Shown: positions 20,795-31,844, counted from the stretch's first letter. The stretch: DNA of 64,000 nucleotides from Catonia carolina (GCA_035578175.1 JAQMRL010000006.1:60505001-60569000), one strand, 5' to 3'. Notes: generated from the letters alone by a model not told the origin. A program made the numbers and translations.

Positions 20795-21000
20795 TTTTTT
20801 GCAAGGAAAGGTACAGGATAAGAGAGGCGTCGAAAGACGATGAATATCCTAGCTAAAGAATTTGAGGACCTGGTTTGGATTTTGGATCTGGCAACTTCTA
20901 CAACATGACACTTCAAAGCAGCAGTGAATAAACTTATCATTATCAGAATGATTACCAACAATCGGTAGCGGATCGGCACCAAAAAAAGAAGAAGTATCTG
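20795..21000 (+). pseudogene. LINE C-terminus and 3' end
   Basis: Translation: GKVQDKRGVGRRRMNILAKE, DLVWILDLATSTT, stop, HFKAAVNKLIIIRMITNNR, ending in AAAAAAAGAAGAAG. It aligns by eye with the better copy at 53713-53880 (GRRRISWLANLRAWFG, LFRSATNKVIIARMIANVRN). This is the terminal domain and 3' end of the LINE family also seen at 5345-5580 and 43335-43620. Confidence 0.75.
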
Positions 21001-21547
21001 TTAATTTTTAAAGTTTGATCTTTATCGCAAGATAATAATTAAATAGAATATTAAGCCTACATCATTACAAAGTTCATCTCAAATGTGCCCTTTTCATTAG
21101 AGATTTAGAGTATGTTATCAATGAAGGGCGTAAACATAATTTGTTAACACATGTGGAAGGAAGCCAAGCGTAGATTACATTATTTATTAATGACGTAGGC
21201 AATTTATAGTGTTAAGGGTATTTCCTAAGGGAAGCAGACATGTCTACCCACATTGTCACTCAACTCCAATAAAGTTAATAACCCTTAATTGTCCTTAATA
21301 ATATAAACAATTACATATCGGCTGTTTATTTCATGTGTTACAACCACTGAAAAATTAGATTAATAGATAACTGAAGTACACACATCCGTATCTAAATCAA
21401 ACAATTGACATTTAAAAAGAACCGTCCGATAAAACTGAAATATTTACTGAATGTTTAATTTCCTTCAGAAGCTAAATGCAATTTAAAAAGTAGAAGTAAA
21501 ATTACTGGCAATAAAAATTATATAGTTTTATACTTTTTTATACCCTA
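21001..21547. other. AT-rich stretch, nothing recognised
   Basis: No supported feature. Confidence 0.5.
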
Positions 21548-21702
21548 AAATGAATATATCGGGAAGGAAAAATTTGCTTTCATGTCAATTTTAGGAAATT
21601 GAGTTTACACAGAAATTACACGATTTCAGACCCCCTGAACCCAAAACACATGTTTTAACATGTAGGCTATATTTTTTGAGAATGGTGTGCGTGTGTATGA
21701 GT
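21548..21702 (-). mobile_element. H1 3' fragment, minus
   Basis: Reads in reverse GGTTCAGGGGGTCTGAAAT, then a CTCAATTTCCTAAAATTGA block and CATGAAAGCAAATTTTTCC. It is a short, diverged end of H1. Confidence 0.65.
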
Positions 21703-21760
21703 TAGACAACTTATTACAAGCTTGAATAGAAGATAGAATGTATTTGATACATATGATATC

Positions 21761-22358
21761 ATTTCCTCTTGACCTATATGAAGAAATAGGGAAGAAAAGC
21801 ATTGTTTTCATATTGATTTTTGGAAATGGAGTTTTGACCGGAAATACACGTTTCCAGGCCTCCTAAACAAAAAAACTGTTTTTAGTGATTAGTCTGTGTT
21901 TGTGAACAAAATATCTCAAGAACGGAAAAGCGTGCAAACTTGAAACTTTAAATTTAAGTTAGGTACCACAAGTATACCCGACACGCACATTTTTTCAAAA
22001 TCTATCAACCTTCAGTAGTAGTTATACGTGAATTTTTCACTTTTTTGCTATTTTCTCAAAATCGCCTCGTTTACAACATTTTTATGCTCTACAAAATAGC
22101 CTAGGTTAAGCACTATGTCTGATGAAATTCTTGGGAGGGCTGTAGACTAGTGGAAAAACATTTTTTTATAAGATTGCAGCCTTAATACGATTTTTTTTCT
22201 ACAGAGCCTAGTATAGCTTCAATTAGAGATATTTCATACGCTTAAGTCCTCCACAGGTTGACTTTAATTTTGCGTCATTCACACACGATTAAACATAAGT
22301 TATTATGTTCATTATTTATGTTGGCAAGAGAAATTAGTTTGAGTTTTTCATATTAGAC
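21761..22358 (-). mobile_element. H1 element, internally deleted, minus
   Basis: The 3' terminus lies at 21761 (CATTTCCTCTTGACCTATAT) and the 5' subterminal GCCAACATAAATAATG side at about 22330. GTATTTCCGGTCAAAACTCC, TTCTTGAGATATTTTG and one internal unit are present. About 350 bp shorter than intact copies. Confidence 0.8.
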
Positions 22359-22408
22359 TTTTAATTTTCTTAAATCTTAGTTGATTTCAGCTCCAAAACC
22401 CACCTTAA

Positions 22409-22980
22409 CCCTTTCAGTACCAACGTGCGTAAAACAGGACGTCAATATATTTTACGTAGTTATAACATCCGATTTATCGGACGTCCGTAGTAAAAGTTAG
22501 GTAAGTGCCAACGTCCGGATAACTGAACATTTCCAAAAAAACTTTTGAACAAAAATTAATTAAATTATGTATTTTGAAACCGCCTCCGTGGCGTAGTGAC
22601 TAGAACGCTAGCCTACAAAGCGAAAGGTCCCGGGTTCGATTCTCGGCTAGGGTCTGGAAATTTTAACAAGATAAAACCACCGTTAAGGTACCAAAACCCA
22701 AAGTAGTTGCTAATGACCAAGCTGTCGATGCGACTTTAAACTAAAAAAAACTATTTTGAATATTTTTAGTGTTAGAACGATTTCTTTTTTTTATGAACAC
22801 AACATAAATTAATTTTTCACAGGACCTTTTACTTTTCTGTAACGTTGAAATTTTGGTCGGCAATGGCAGGCTTACGCCTGCAAGTTTTTGAAATAAGGGC
22901 TGACATGTTTTGTATATCCTTATTCAAATTAAATGACTTTTCAGATCAAACGTTGAAATATTGTTTCGGCACTGAAAGGG
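22409..22980. mobile_element. piggyBac-type MITE with TTAA duplication
   Basis: The ends are CCCTTTCAGTACCAA and, inverted, CCCTTTCAGTGCCGAA. They are flanked exactly by TTAA (22405-22408 and 22981-22984). TTAA target duplications with CCC-starting inverted repeats are diagnostic of piggyBac-superfamily elements. No transposase is encoded, so it is non-autonomous. It contains a CGGACGTCCG palindrome near 22478 and a nested SINE at 22579-22751. Confidence 0.8.
22579..22751 (+). mobile_element. tRNA-derived SINE nested in the piggyBac MITE
   Basis: The A box (GTGGCGTAGTGACTAGAACG) and B box (GGGTTCGATTCTC) are followed by a body ending TGCGACTTTAAACTAAAAAA. A 9 bp duplication TATTTTGAA flanks it (22570-22578 and 22752-22760). 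It resembles the copy at 31712. Confidence 0.9.
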
Positions 22981-23094
22981 TTAACGGTATATACTTTTTA
23001 AAACCTACTTTCCAACAAAAGCAGATCCTGTCTACAATTTAACCCGGAGATATCAGTTAATTGAAATTGTTTACATGTTTTTTTGAGAAAAATA

Positions 23095-23735
23095 CCGTGC
23101 GTTCGGAAAGTCGCTGTGCACTGGAATTGTGACTATGGATTTATGAAAATATGTATAAAGAAATGACTAAGCATTTTGGAAAAAAATTTATTCAATACCT
23201 TAATTACATTGTTAAACCGTGATTACATTGTTTATAGAAGGTGTTCGAAATGACCTCCATTGGCATCAATACAGCATTGCACTCGTTTCATTTTGTTTGC
23301 AAACACCTTTCGCAACTGAAGAACAGTGATTCCTTGAATGTATGCCGTTATTGCGGCTTTAAGTTCGTCAATCGTGTGTGGTCTGTTCCGATACACAGTT
23401 TGTTTCGGAACAGACCACATCTAACTTCATTATGTGTATCGGAACAGACCACACACGATTGACGAACTTAAAGCCGCAATAACGGCATACATTCAAGGAA
23501 TCACTGTTCTTCAGTTGCGAAAGGTGTTTGCAAACAAAATGAAACGAGTGCAATGCTGTATTGATGCCAATGGAGGTCATTTCGAACACCTTCTATAAAC
23601 AATGTAATCACGGTTTAACAATGTAATTAAGGTATTGAATAAATTTTTTTCCAAAATGCTTAGTCATTTCTTTATACATATTTTCATAAATCCATAGTCA
23701 CAATTCCAGTGCACAGCGACTTTCCGAACGCACGG
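23095..23735. mobile_element. 641 bp palindrome from a mariner/Tc1-like 3' end
   Basis: Two 303 bp arms (23095-23397 and 23433-23735) are reverse complements with no mismatch that I noticed, around a 35 bp centre. Each arm begins CCGTGCGTTCGGAAAGTCGC and encodes the C-terminus of a Tc1/mariner-superfamily transposase, reading RNRPHTIDELKAAITAY and later CIDANGGHFEHLL-stop. An end of the GGHFEHLL type is typical of insect IS630/Tc1/mariner transposases. The centre holds a third partial repeat (TTCGGAACAGACCACA). No catalytic region is present and the target duplication is not clear. It looks like a fold-back derivative that duplicated one transposon end. Confidence 0.85.
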
Positions 23736-26050
23736 ATCAGCATAATATTCCTACCGAAATAAATTTCTCTTAATTTTCATATTGCGGCCCGATCGGTTCA
23801 AGATTTTGCTTCTAAACATATATCATATAAATATAGATAGACACAACTTTCTATACACGAAATGTTTGGCTTCAAGAGGTCAGTAACATGAAAATCTAAT
23901 AGTATTCGGGTATCAAAAATTTAAACCTACCTTAAAACTTTTATAGACCTACTAGTCGACAAACCGCGGCATAGTAAAATCATGCATAAATACATGTAGT
24001 ACACTAAGTAGAATTATACCAATTTTGCATAACAAACAAAAAGCATAATACATAGAATAATTTACATACCAAAGCTTACAAACAAATTGATCTTTGAGGT
24101 AGATAGACCAATGAGCAACCCTAATATACACACCCTTATCAAGATAACATGGCACTACAGTAATTAATTAGTGGTAAGTAATTAATAACGGAGAATCGAT
24201 TATTACAATCATGTTGCATATCATTATCATAATTTATGAACAAAGCACAATATTCAAGAACAGGTGCTGATGAAAATCTACCCAATTCATACAAGAATTA
24301 GAGTACAACTGTTTGATTTGTAAATATCAGTTGATTAATTGTTTAAATTGTAAACTATATTTTATTTTTAGTCACGTTTAGTTTAATTAAGTTTTTTAAA
24401 ACAAATTGTAATCTATTTAGTCTAAGTAGTTGGATTGTAATTTAACAGTACCAACAGTCCATTCGAAAGAGCATGATAATAAATCTCTAAATGGTGGTAA
24501 CTTTTCAGAAAAAAGGCCCATTTCGAAAGTAAAATTTCCCTTTTAATTATGCCTACATAATATAAATCTTTGTTTTGCAATGAAATTTGAAAATCATATG
24601 GAAATTTCGATATAATTATTTTACTGGCATACACGAGCCGTGATTAATTAATACATTAATAATGCATTTTTAATTAATTCATAAATTGATTTCTATTTTC
24701 CGTGTGTTATTTGAAAAATCATTATTTTTCCTTTTCGATTATTAATTTATCTTTTAAACAGCTTTCATTCACTAACAGGAAAAATTAACACAAAAAAATC
24801 TCTCAAGTGGTACCACTGACGCATAGCACATTAAAAATTCCCTCTGTTCTTTATTCCATTTAAGTAATACTATCATGCTATTTCGAATGGACTGTATAAT
24901 GGTAATAATTTATTGTAATTAATTAATTTGTAATAATAATGTGTTGTAAGTTTAAAATAAAATTTTATCAATTATTAATAACTTCACATACTTTTAAATC
25001 AATTTTATTTGATGGTTAAGTAGATGGAACATATTTTTACATTTTTAGTTTACTTGCTAATGAAATCCACAATAGTTTTTTAATAAAAAGCAACTGAAAA
25101 ATAACTGACGCCCGGTATAAATGTGAAATTTATTTTAAGCTTAATCTATCACAAGTTTTAAGTTAAATAGCAAATTAAAAAGTAAAAAAGTTAATAGGAA
25201 TTTTAATTAAAAATCTGTAAAAAATGAAACTGAAATTACTATAATAAATCGATATTAATTTTTATACTAAAGAAGAAATTTCCAGATACGGTAGTCATCA
25301 GAAAAAAATTAGAACAAAATTAGATACGGTAGGTATCAGAAAAAATTAGAATCATATTCCAACTTTTTCCCACGAATTTACTAGGAAACTCAGAAACAAT
25401 ATTCTGACAAATTATTACCACAGTACTTTTACACAAAATTACTTACTACAAAATTATTAACGATTCAAAATAAGTTCAAATTTTAAAATAATAAAAATTT
25501 TAGAAATGTCTCCTCCGGGGGATTTTTAATTTAAGAGACATTACAAAATAACTCATCTACTAAAAATGTTCTAAACCAGTGCTTTCCTACGGCACTGTCG
25601 CTTGGGAAGGAGCTCATATAATACCGTTTTAAAAAGTGCACGAAACAATAATGAAAGTAATAACCAAAAAAAAAAAACCAACGCTTTCCATCTAAAGCAA
25701 AAAAGAGCTTTTTAAGTAAATTTAAAAACAAAAACACCTTCCACTTAACAACTAATCGCAACAATACCCAAAATAGGGACTTGGTTTCCCTCCATAGAGC
25801 TTCCACCAAATTATAACAAAGGAAATTAAGATTATTTACTTCCTAAACTAAATCTCATGCCACTGATATCAGTTCTCATGCCGAACATAATAAAGACTAA
25901 AAAAGTTGTCAGTCTGTGGCTGATAGACACGAGATCCACCGGATGTTGACTCGATCTAATCATTAATTGGTTCACTTACTTTACTTCTGAATCATAAAAA
26001 CTGTAGTTTATAATTTTTAAGAGTATTACCATAATCATATATTTAGTATA
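23736..26050. other. Long AT-rich stretch without recognised features
   Basis: No gene or mobile-element terminus was recognised over 2.3 kb. There is a small two-unit tandem of about 37 bp at 25284-25352 (AGATACGGTAG..ATCAGAAAAAA). The 92-codon minus frame at 25531-25809 is low-complexity and unsupported. Confidence 0.5.
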
Positions 26051-26057
26051 TTGTAAC

Positions 26058-26352
26058 GGGTGTTTTATTAAGGACGCAACCCTGATTATAAGAAGATAAA
26101 AGTAATACATCGGTAAATTTTCTGTACCCCAATCGGTATGTTGGCAACAGTGTACTCAAAGCCAACTACCTAAGACAGTTAAAATGTTCCAGTCAAGCAT
26201 TAGTGTGGTGATAGCAGTCGTTTCGTTATATTGTGTCAGCAATAGTTTTTTTTCTAAGGAAGAACGCGTGTTTATTGTAGAGACTTACATAGCGAGTAAA
26301 TTTTACAAATGTGAGCAAGATAAGTTTCAGTTGAAATTTCCCCGTCCAATTT
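26058..26352 (+). pseudogene. 5' end of a mariner-like element, transposase N-terminal HTH
   Basis: After an ACGGGTGTTTTATTAAGGAC start that may be a transposon end, an open frame from 26184 includes FSKEERVFIVETYIASKFYK followed by KFQLKFP. The pattern 'F-x-x-x-E-R-V-F-I-V-E-x-Y' followed by 'KFP' is that of the N-terminal helix-turn-helix domain (DUF4817-like) of insect Tc1/mariner-type transposases. The rest of the gene is absent; a SINE body follows directly. The palindrome at 23.1 kb carries the C-terminus of a related type, but common origin is unproven. Confidence 0.6.
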
Positions 26353-26370
26353 TAAAAACTATTTCTTTTA

Positions 26371-26474
26371 TCCCATTCAGGCACGGCATATTTCCATACG
26401 TTACAAAAAGTTATTTAATCCTTCACCGTCTGCATTAGCAGTAATTGCAGAACAGTTGGACGTAAAACAAAACT
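26371..26474 (+). mobile_element. tRNA-SINE body, 5' truncated
   Basis: TCCCATTCAGGCACGGCATA starts inside the B box, and CATACGTTACAAAAAG and CACCGTCTGCATTAGCAG follow as in the copies at 42108 and 42997 (opposite orientation). The end is GGACGTAAAACAAAA. Confidence 0.8.
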
Positions 26475-26685
26475 TTAAACGCGAATATCGCAAAACGTCA
26501 TTTTTAGAACTTTATGTACCTTTTTCTCAGCTTCCACAAAAGGTACAGGGCTGGAATTTTTATGGAGTATGTTAATCGTCCAGTTCTATTGATTGAATGT
26601 ACCGGTTTTAAAAATATTGAAAATTGTGGGAGAAAAAGTTTTTTTCGGTATTTTTCGATGAAAAAAATGGTCTCATTTTTAAAAA

Positions 26686-27470
26686 TCTGGTGTGAAACAC
26701 TCACACAACTTTCTCTTGCCAATGAAAATAATTAATAATAAACCTAACATTAGTATTAAAACATTAGAAATGAACAAAAACTAACCTCAAAAACATAACC
26801 TTATTTTAATCATGAGTGAATGACGCAAAATGACAATCGAACTCAGTTTGGCTTAAAAATACGGAAAATCACGCTTTCACGCTAAACTAGGCTCTGTAGA
26901 GAAAAATGCTCTAAACAAAAGTTGTAGATCTTTTAATTTTCTATAACTTTAATTATATACACTTTTGTCGTAAAATGCATACTAAGACCGAAATGTTAAA
27001 AAAATCGATTTTTCTCACGTTTTCGTGAGAAAAAAAACAGAAAATCGCAAATTACCGCTAAACTAAGCGTTATACAAAAAAATGTTTGAAACAGAAGTTG
27101 TAGGTTTTTAAATTCTCTACAACTTTTATTATATAAGTTTTTGCGCTAAAATTTATATTAAAGCCGTAATCTTAAAAAAACAACGTTTTTACGTGAAAAC
27201 AGCCTCACCGAGAATTTCAGCAAACATGGCGCCTACCCTATCTTGTAGAGAATAAAAAATTGAGTAAAATAGGCGATTTTCAAAAAAATCGTAGGACCAG
27301 TTTTTGAGAAAATCGCAAAAAACTGAAAAATTATACGAATAAACTACTACTTCCGGTTGACCGATTTTGATGAAAATGTTCGTGTCGCGTCCGGTAGTGG
27401 TATGTAACTTAAGTTTCAAGTTTCAAGTTCGTACGATGTTCCGTTCTTGAGATATTCTGTTCACACACAG

Positions 27471-27502
<32 letters not shown>

Positions 27503-27638
27503 CAATCGCTAAAAACATGTTTTTTGGGTTCAGGGGGTCTGAAAACGTATAGATCCGGTGAAAACTCGATTTCGAAAAATCGACATGAAAACAATACTTT
27601 CCGTCCTATATATTCATATAGGCAAGAGAAAGTAAAAA
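26686..27638 (+). mobile_element. H1 element, best full-length copy
   Basis: The 5' end is TCTGGTGTGAAACACTCACA, containing the hairpin GTGTGA-aacac-TCACAC, then ACTTTCTCTTGCCAATG. The 3' end has hairpin CCTATAT-attc-ATATAGG, running into GGCAAGAGAAAGTAAAAA. ACTTTCTCTTGCC and GGCAAGAGAAAGT form exact 13 bp subterminal inverted repeats. Inside: two diverged direct units (26863-27039 and 27040-27200), a hairpin between them (TTTTTCTCACG-tttt-CGTGAGAAAAA, 27009-27034), the block ACTACTTCCGGTTGACCG, and a CA tract. No coding frame. Subterminal repeats, terminal hairpin, internal tandem units and microsatellite together match Helentron/DINE-1-like elements, but that assignment is inferred. Confidence 0.92.
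27470..27499. repeat. (CA)n microsatellite inside H1
   Basis: Fifteen or so CA units at the standard H1 position. Confidence 0.95.
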
Positions 27639-27793
27639 ATTGTGAAAATCAAAATTCTTACCAGAATTAGATGCTACACATTCTAATTATGTACTAAAGA
27701 GTGACCTTTCATACAAAGAAAAACTGTAGCTCTAGCTGTAGTGGTTACTAAGAAAAAGGTTTAACTAACAAACATTAACATTGCTTATGATAG

Positions 27794-28139
27794 GGACCCA
27801 CACTCCCCGTAATAAAATTTTAAATCTTAAAAAAAATTCATTGCAATTTAAAATTATGAATCAGTTAAATATAATTTTGTGATTCTATGAGTAACTGACT
27901 TAAATTGTTACATTCTACTTAAAAAGTTCTAGATAAATTTATATTTCACGCTTCCGACACACTCACAAATCACCCACAATCGTTCGCTGAAATTGTTTTT
28001 ATAAAGAATAAAACTTGACAGTTGAAAGGCTTCTTTTACAGTACACTGATATTTTAAGTGAACGTTCAATTCACTTTTTCTAAGTACTAAGTCCTGTAAT
28101 TTAAATCATAAATTAGATCAGTAAAGACGGAAAGAGGAA
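27794..28139 (+). repeat. Direct duplication, first copy
   Basis: From CTCCCCGTAATAAAATTTTA to AAAGACGGAAAGAGGAA. It matches 28720-29058 over about 340 bp with scattered differences. Nothing coding is seen in it. Confidence 0.85.
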
Positions 28140-28263
28140 AAACATGTTTTTTGGATTCAGGGGGTCTGAAAACGTGTAGATCCGGTGAAAACACGATTTC
28201 GAAAAATCGACATGAAAACAATACTTTCCTTTCTATATATTCGTATAGGCAAAAGAGAGTAAA
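28140..28263 (+). mobile_element. H1 3' fragment between the duplicated blocks
   Basis: AACATGTTTTTTGGATTCAG through the terminal hairpin CTATATATTCGTATAG to GCAAAAGAGAGTAAA. AAAGAGGAA occurs immediately on both sides, which could be microhomology at a rearrangement junction. Confidence 0.85.
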
Positions 28264-28719
28264 AAGAGGAAATTATTTGAGGAAAAAGAACAGTCTGGTG
28301 AGGACCAATATTATGGTGCAGGCCGATTTTAGGGTAAGTAAAACTTTACAGCTCATTTCCAGCAAATTCACTTTTTTCCATAAAGGAACAGTTTTCTCAA
28401 AAACTATAAGACTTTGAAGGTTGAAATTTTTTGAGCATGTTTTCCAGTATAATTGTGACATATGGTACTATAATCATTGCAGTATTATCACTAAGTTTGA
28501 AATAAAATAAAAAATTCTGCAAAAAAATTAAATTATTTTTGCATTTTTAAAAAAATTCTCGAAATGGTATCGCTAGCTCTATATTAATAGTTCTAATACC
28601 AGAGCTAAAAAAGATGTCATAGAAAAGGCACAAAAAAAATTAAAGCCCTAACGGTTTCTTAGAAACGTGTACATACCTAAAAAGAGGTCAATTTAACATG
28701 GATTAGATAGGAGGGTGTG
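28264..28719. other. Unassigned stretch between duplicated blocks
   Basis: No match elsewhere in the window. Short frames only. Confidence 0.4.
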
Positions 28720-29058
28720 CTCCCCTTAATAGAATTTTAAATCTTAAAAAAATTTCATTGAAATTTAAAATGATTATCATTTAAATACAATTTTTTGATT
28801 CTGTGAGTAACTGACTTAAATTGTTACATTCTACTTACAAAGTTCTAGATAAAACTATATTTCACGCTTCCTATAAACTCACAAATCACCCACAATCGTT
28901 CGCTGAAATTGTTTTTACAAAGAATAAAACTTGACAGTTGAAAAGGCTTCTTTTGTACAATACACTGATATTTTAAGTGAACGTTCAATTCACTTTTTCT
29001 AAGTACTACGTCCTGTAATTTTAATTATAAAGTAGATCAGTAAAGACGGAAAGAGGAA
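28720..29058 (+). repeat. Direct duplication, second copy
   Basis: TCCCCTTAATAGAATTTTAA to AAGACGGAAAGAGGAA, matching 27794-28139 about 920 bp upstream. The sequence after the duplication end differs, because the first copy is followed by an H1 fragment. Confidence 0.85.
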
Positions 29059-29226
29059 CAGCCATCATATTGCCTTTATACTGTTCCTTTTTCTTAATAG
29101 ACCGTAGTTCCGTGCAGAAAATTATGATTTAAGTTATTTATTATTCCGAACTAGATATCAGTAAAATAAAAGTCTAGAAATTACAACCATAATTGTAAAT
29201 ATTCTCTTACACTGCATTTCAAAAAT

Positions 29227-30125
29227 TCCGGTATAAAACATTTAGAAAATTTTCTCTTGCCAATGCAAATTAATTAACAATATAAACTAACATTAGTAAA
29301 AAAAAAACATTAGAAAAAAACTCAACAAAAAATTAACCTCAAAAAACATAACCTTTGGTTATGTTTTTTTTTGGAAAAAATCAACCTCACTTTGGCTTAA
29401 AAAAAAGGAAATCACTCTTTCATGCTAAAATAAGCTCTGTAGAGAAAAATGCTCTAATTAAAGTTGTAGATCTTTTAATTTTCCATAAATTTGATTATAT
29501 AAACTTTTTTCGTAAAATGCATAGGCCTACTACAGCTGAAATTTTAAAAAAATTTATTTTTTACAGATTATTTCATTAAAAAAACACAGAAATCACTAAT
29601 TACCGCTAAACTAAGCGTTATACAAAATAATGTTTAAAATAAAAGCTGTAGGACGTTTTTCTACAACTTTTATTGTATACATTTTAGCGATAAAATGTAT
29701 ATTAAAATCACAATCTAAAAAACATTTTTTACGCAAAAACAGCCTTTCCAAGAATTTCAGCAGACATGGCGCCTACCCTATCTTGTAGAGCAGAAAGAAA
29801 TTAGTACTAATAATAACGTGAAAAATGACACGAATAAACTGACTATTTTCGGTTGACCGATTTTGATGAAAATGTTCGTGTCGGGTCCGGTAGTAGTATC
29901 TCACTTAAGCAAATTCGTACGATGTTCCGTTCTTGAGATATTCTGTTCTCACACACACACACACACACTCGCGCGCACACACACAGACTAATCGCTAAAA
30001 ACATGTTTTTTTTGGGTTCAGGGGGTACGAAAACGTGTATATCCAGTGACAACTTAATTTTGAAAAATCGACATGAAAATAATACTTTCCTTTATATATA
30101 ATCATATCGGCAAGAGAAAGTAAAA
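29227..30125 (+). mobile_element. H1 element, full length, diverged 5' end
   Basis: TCCGGTATAAAACATTTAG replaces the usual start, then TTTTCTCTTGCCAATGC. The 3' end is ATCATATCGGCAAGAGAAAG. A CA/CGCG tract lies at 29948-29986. In this copy the usual AACATAACCTTATTTTAATC is replaced by a perfect palindrome (29341-29369). Confidence 0.88.
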
Positions 30126-30199
30126 AACTATTCAAAATATTGATGAAATGAATAAAACAAAAGATTGGGCCCGCATTTTTAGAACTGATCACCGTATTA

Positions 30200-30581
30200 T
30201 TGTAGTTGAGGACATAAGCCGAAAAGGTGGTTCGAACCTCTAAATGCTTAACTAAGTAAAACGAGAAGTGAGGCGGTTTACTACTTCCTTCCTCACAGGG
30301 TTGGAAAGTACGCTTATCAGCATGCCAGGCCCTCTGATAAGCATCTACTTTTCACCTTGCAAATGACACTTTCATTCACCACAGGGTCTGGCTGTATAAT
30401 AAAATTCATTACATTCTCAGAGGAGATAACTCTGACTAGTGTCTTTTACACCTCTACCTCTTCTGTTCTTGAATACTTCAGTCATACAATTGGGTGACCA
30501 TGTGTTAAGAAACAGAACTATTTTTTGTAGCCCTGGAACTTGCAGATCGAGAGCAAATAATTTAACACTCCACCTGCCTAT
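30200..30581 (-). mobile_element. S1 retroposon, near full length
   Basis: Minus strand from a TAGGCAGGTGGAGTGTTAAA head to the CGGCTTATGTCCTCAACTAC end. The extreme 5' TGCCCATAA is replaced by TATATTTAC-type sequence, and the AAC tail is decayed. Confidence 0.85.
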
Positions 30582-31711
30582 ATTTACATTAGTATCACTA
30601 ATAAAACAATTTAATTTTACTTTGAGCAAGTAAGTATTATTAAACAACGGGAAAATCTGACACATTTATTACACTTTTATTAAAACCATTAAAGAACAAA
30701 AACATTTTACGACCATTAAATAAGATGTAACACAAAAAATAAGTAGTACAAAATATTCAAGAATGAAAAAGAAATAAAATTTATTCTTATTTTATTAAAC
30801 CAATTTAATTTATTACGATAACAGATAGGTCTGTACTGCAAAATTTAATATCATTTTTTTATTAACAATTAAAGTTGACTTAAGAAAGAAAGAAAAATAT
30901 TACAACAAGAGTACTTTCAAACAGACTAGACAATATAATAACCTACAAAAGAAGCTTATAAGAAAAAAAACAATAATTTTTTCTTGTAAAATACAAAGTC
31001 AGTAGGTATTTTGTTGTACGTACGAATTGACACAATAAAAAGAAGAGAAAAAAACAAGATAATAAAAGAGTGAAACTCATAAAGTTACAAGCATGAAATA
31101 TGTAATGGTGTAATAAAAATGAAACAAGGAAAACTAACATCAAACTTTTTCTGTTTTCTTTTTAAAGTCATACACAGAAAATATAAGTCTCTGTCGTATT
31201 AATTTACACTAGAGTTCAACAACAAATCGCAAACATACTCCATAAAAAAAAAAACTAAAAATTAAAAATATTAATTAATTCAACAACATCTCCGAAACAG
31301 AATTTTCCTGTAGAATTTCTATTATGATTTATACATTTAAAAAGATAATTAAGGGATTTTGTTCTCCAGTTTTCTCTCAGCGCTGAACTGTTTTCGAAGC
31401 GTTTTTAAAATATTTGAAAAATGATTTGGATGATGATGATGCCTATATAAGCCTCGGCTCGTACGTAGGTAATATATAAGTGGAAAAATGGCAGAGCTTA
31501 CTGGGAATACAACACAGGATCCATCTTTTTACGTATTAACTGTCTACTAAGAATATTATTTTCTTTCCAGTTCCCGATTAACCTAGAAAAGAGTAAGTTA
31601 TGTTTTTCTTAAAACCAGGTTTTCAGATCTTCACAACAAATGGAAACCTTCAAATAAAAATTATTAAAAATTTATAAAAAAATCAATTAAAAATTTACGT
31701 TATCTTAAAAT
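30582..31711. other. AT-rich stretch
   Basis: No gene supported. 31470-31560 (GAATACAACACAGGATCC in context) may be a much-decayed minus-strand tRNA-SINE B-box region. Confidence 0.4.
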
Positions 31712-31842
31712 ACGGCCGCCTCGGACCGTGGTAGTAGCGCGCTAGCCTACAAAGCGAAGGTATTGGTTACGATTCCCGGCTAGGTTCTGGAAATAATAAC
31801 AAGTCAAAACCACAGTTCCAGTTACACAACCCCGTCGCTAAT
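31712..31842 (+). mobile_element. tRNA-derived SINE, 3' truncated
   Basis: The head GCCGCCTCGGACCGTGGTAG..GCGCTAGCCTACAAAGCG, with B box GGTTACGATTCCC, resembles the SINE at 22579. The body breaks off after CCCCGTCGCTAAT, where H1 sequence resumes. Confidence 0.8.
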
Positions 31843-31844
31843 AA

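Noticed and set aside
22579..22751. Possible functional tRNA gene
   Set aside because: The A and B boxes are good, but no acceptor stem pairs and the unit has a SINE body, A-rich end and target duplication.
25531..25809. 92-codon minus frame
   Set aside because: Low-complexity Phe/Leu-rich sequence without motif, homologous copy or start context.
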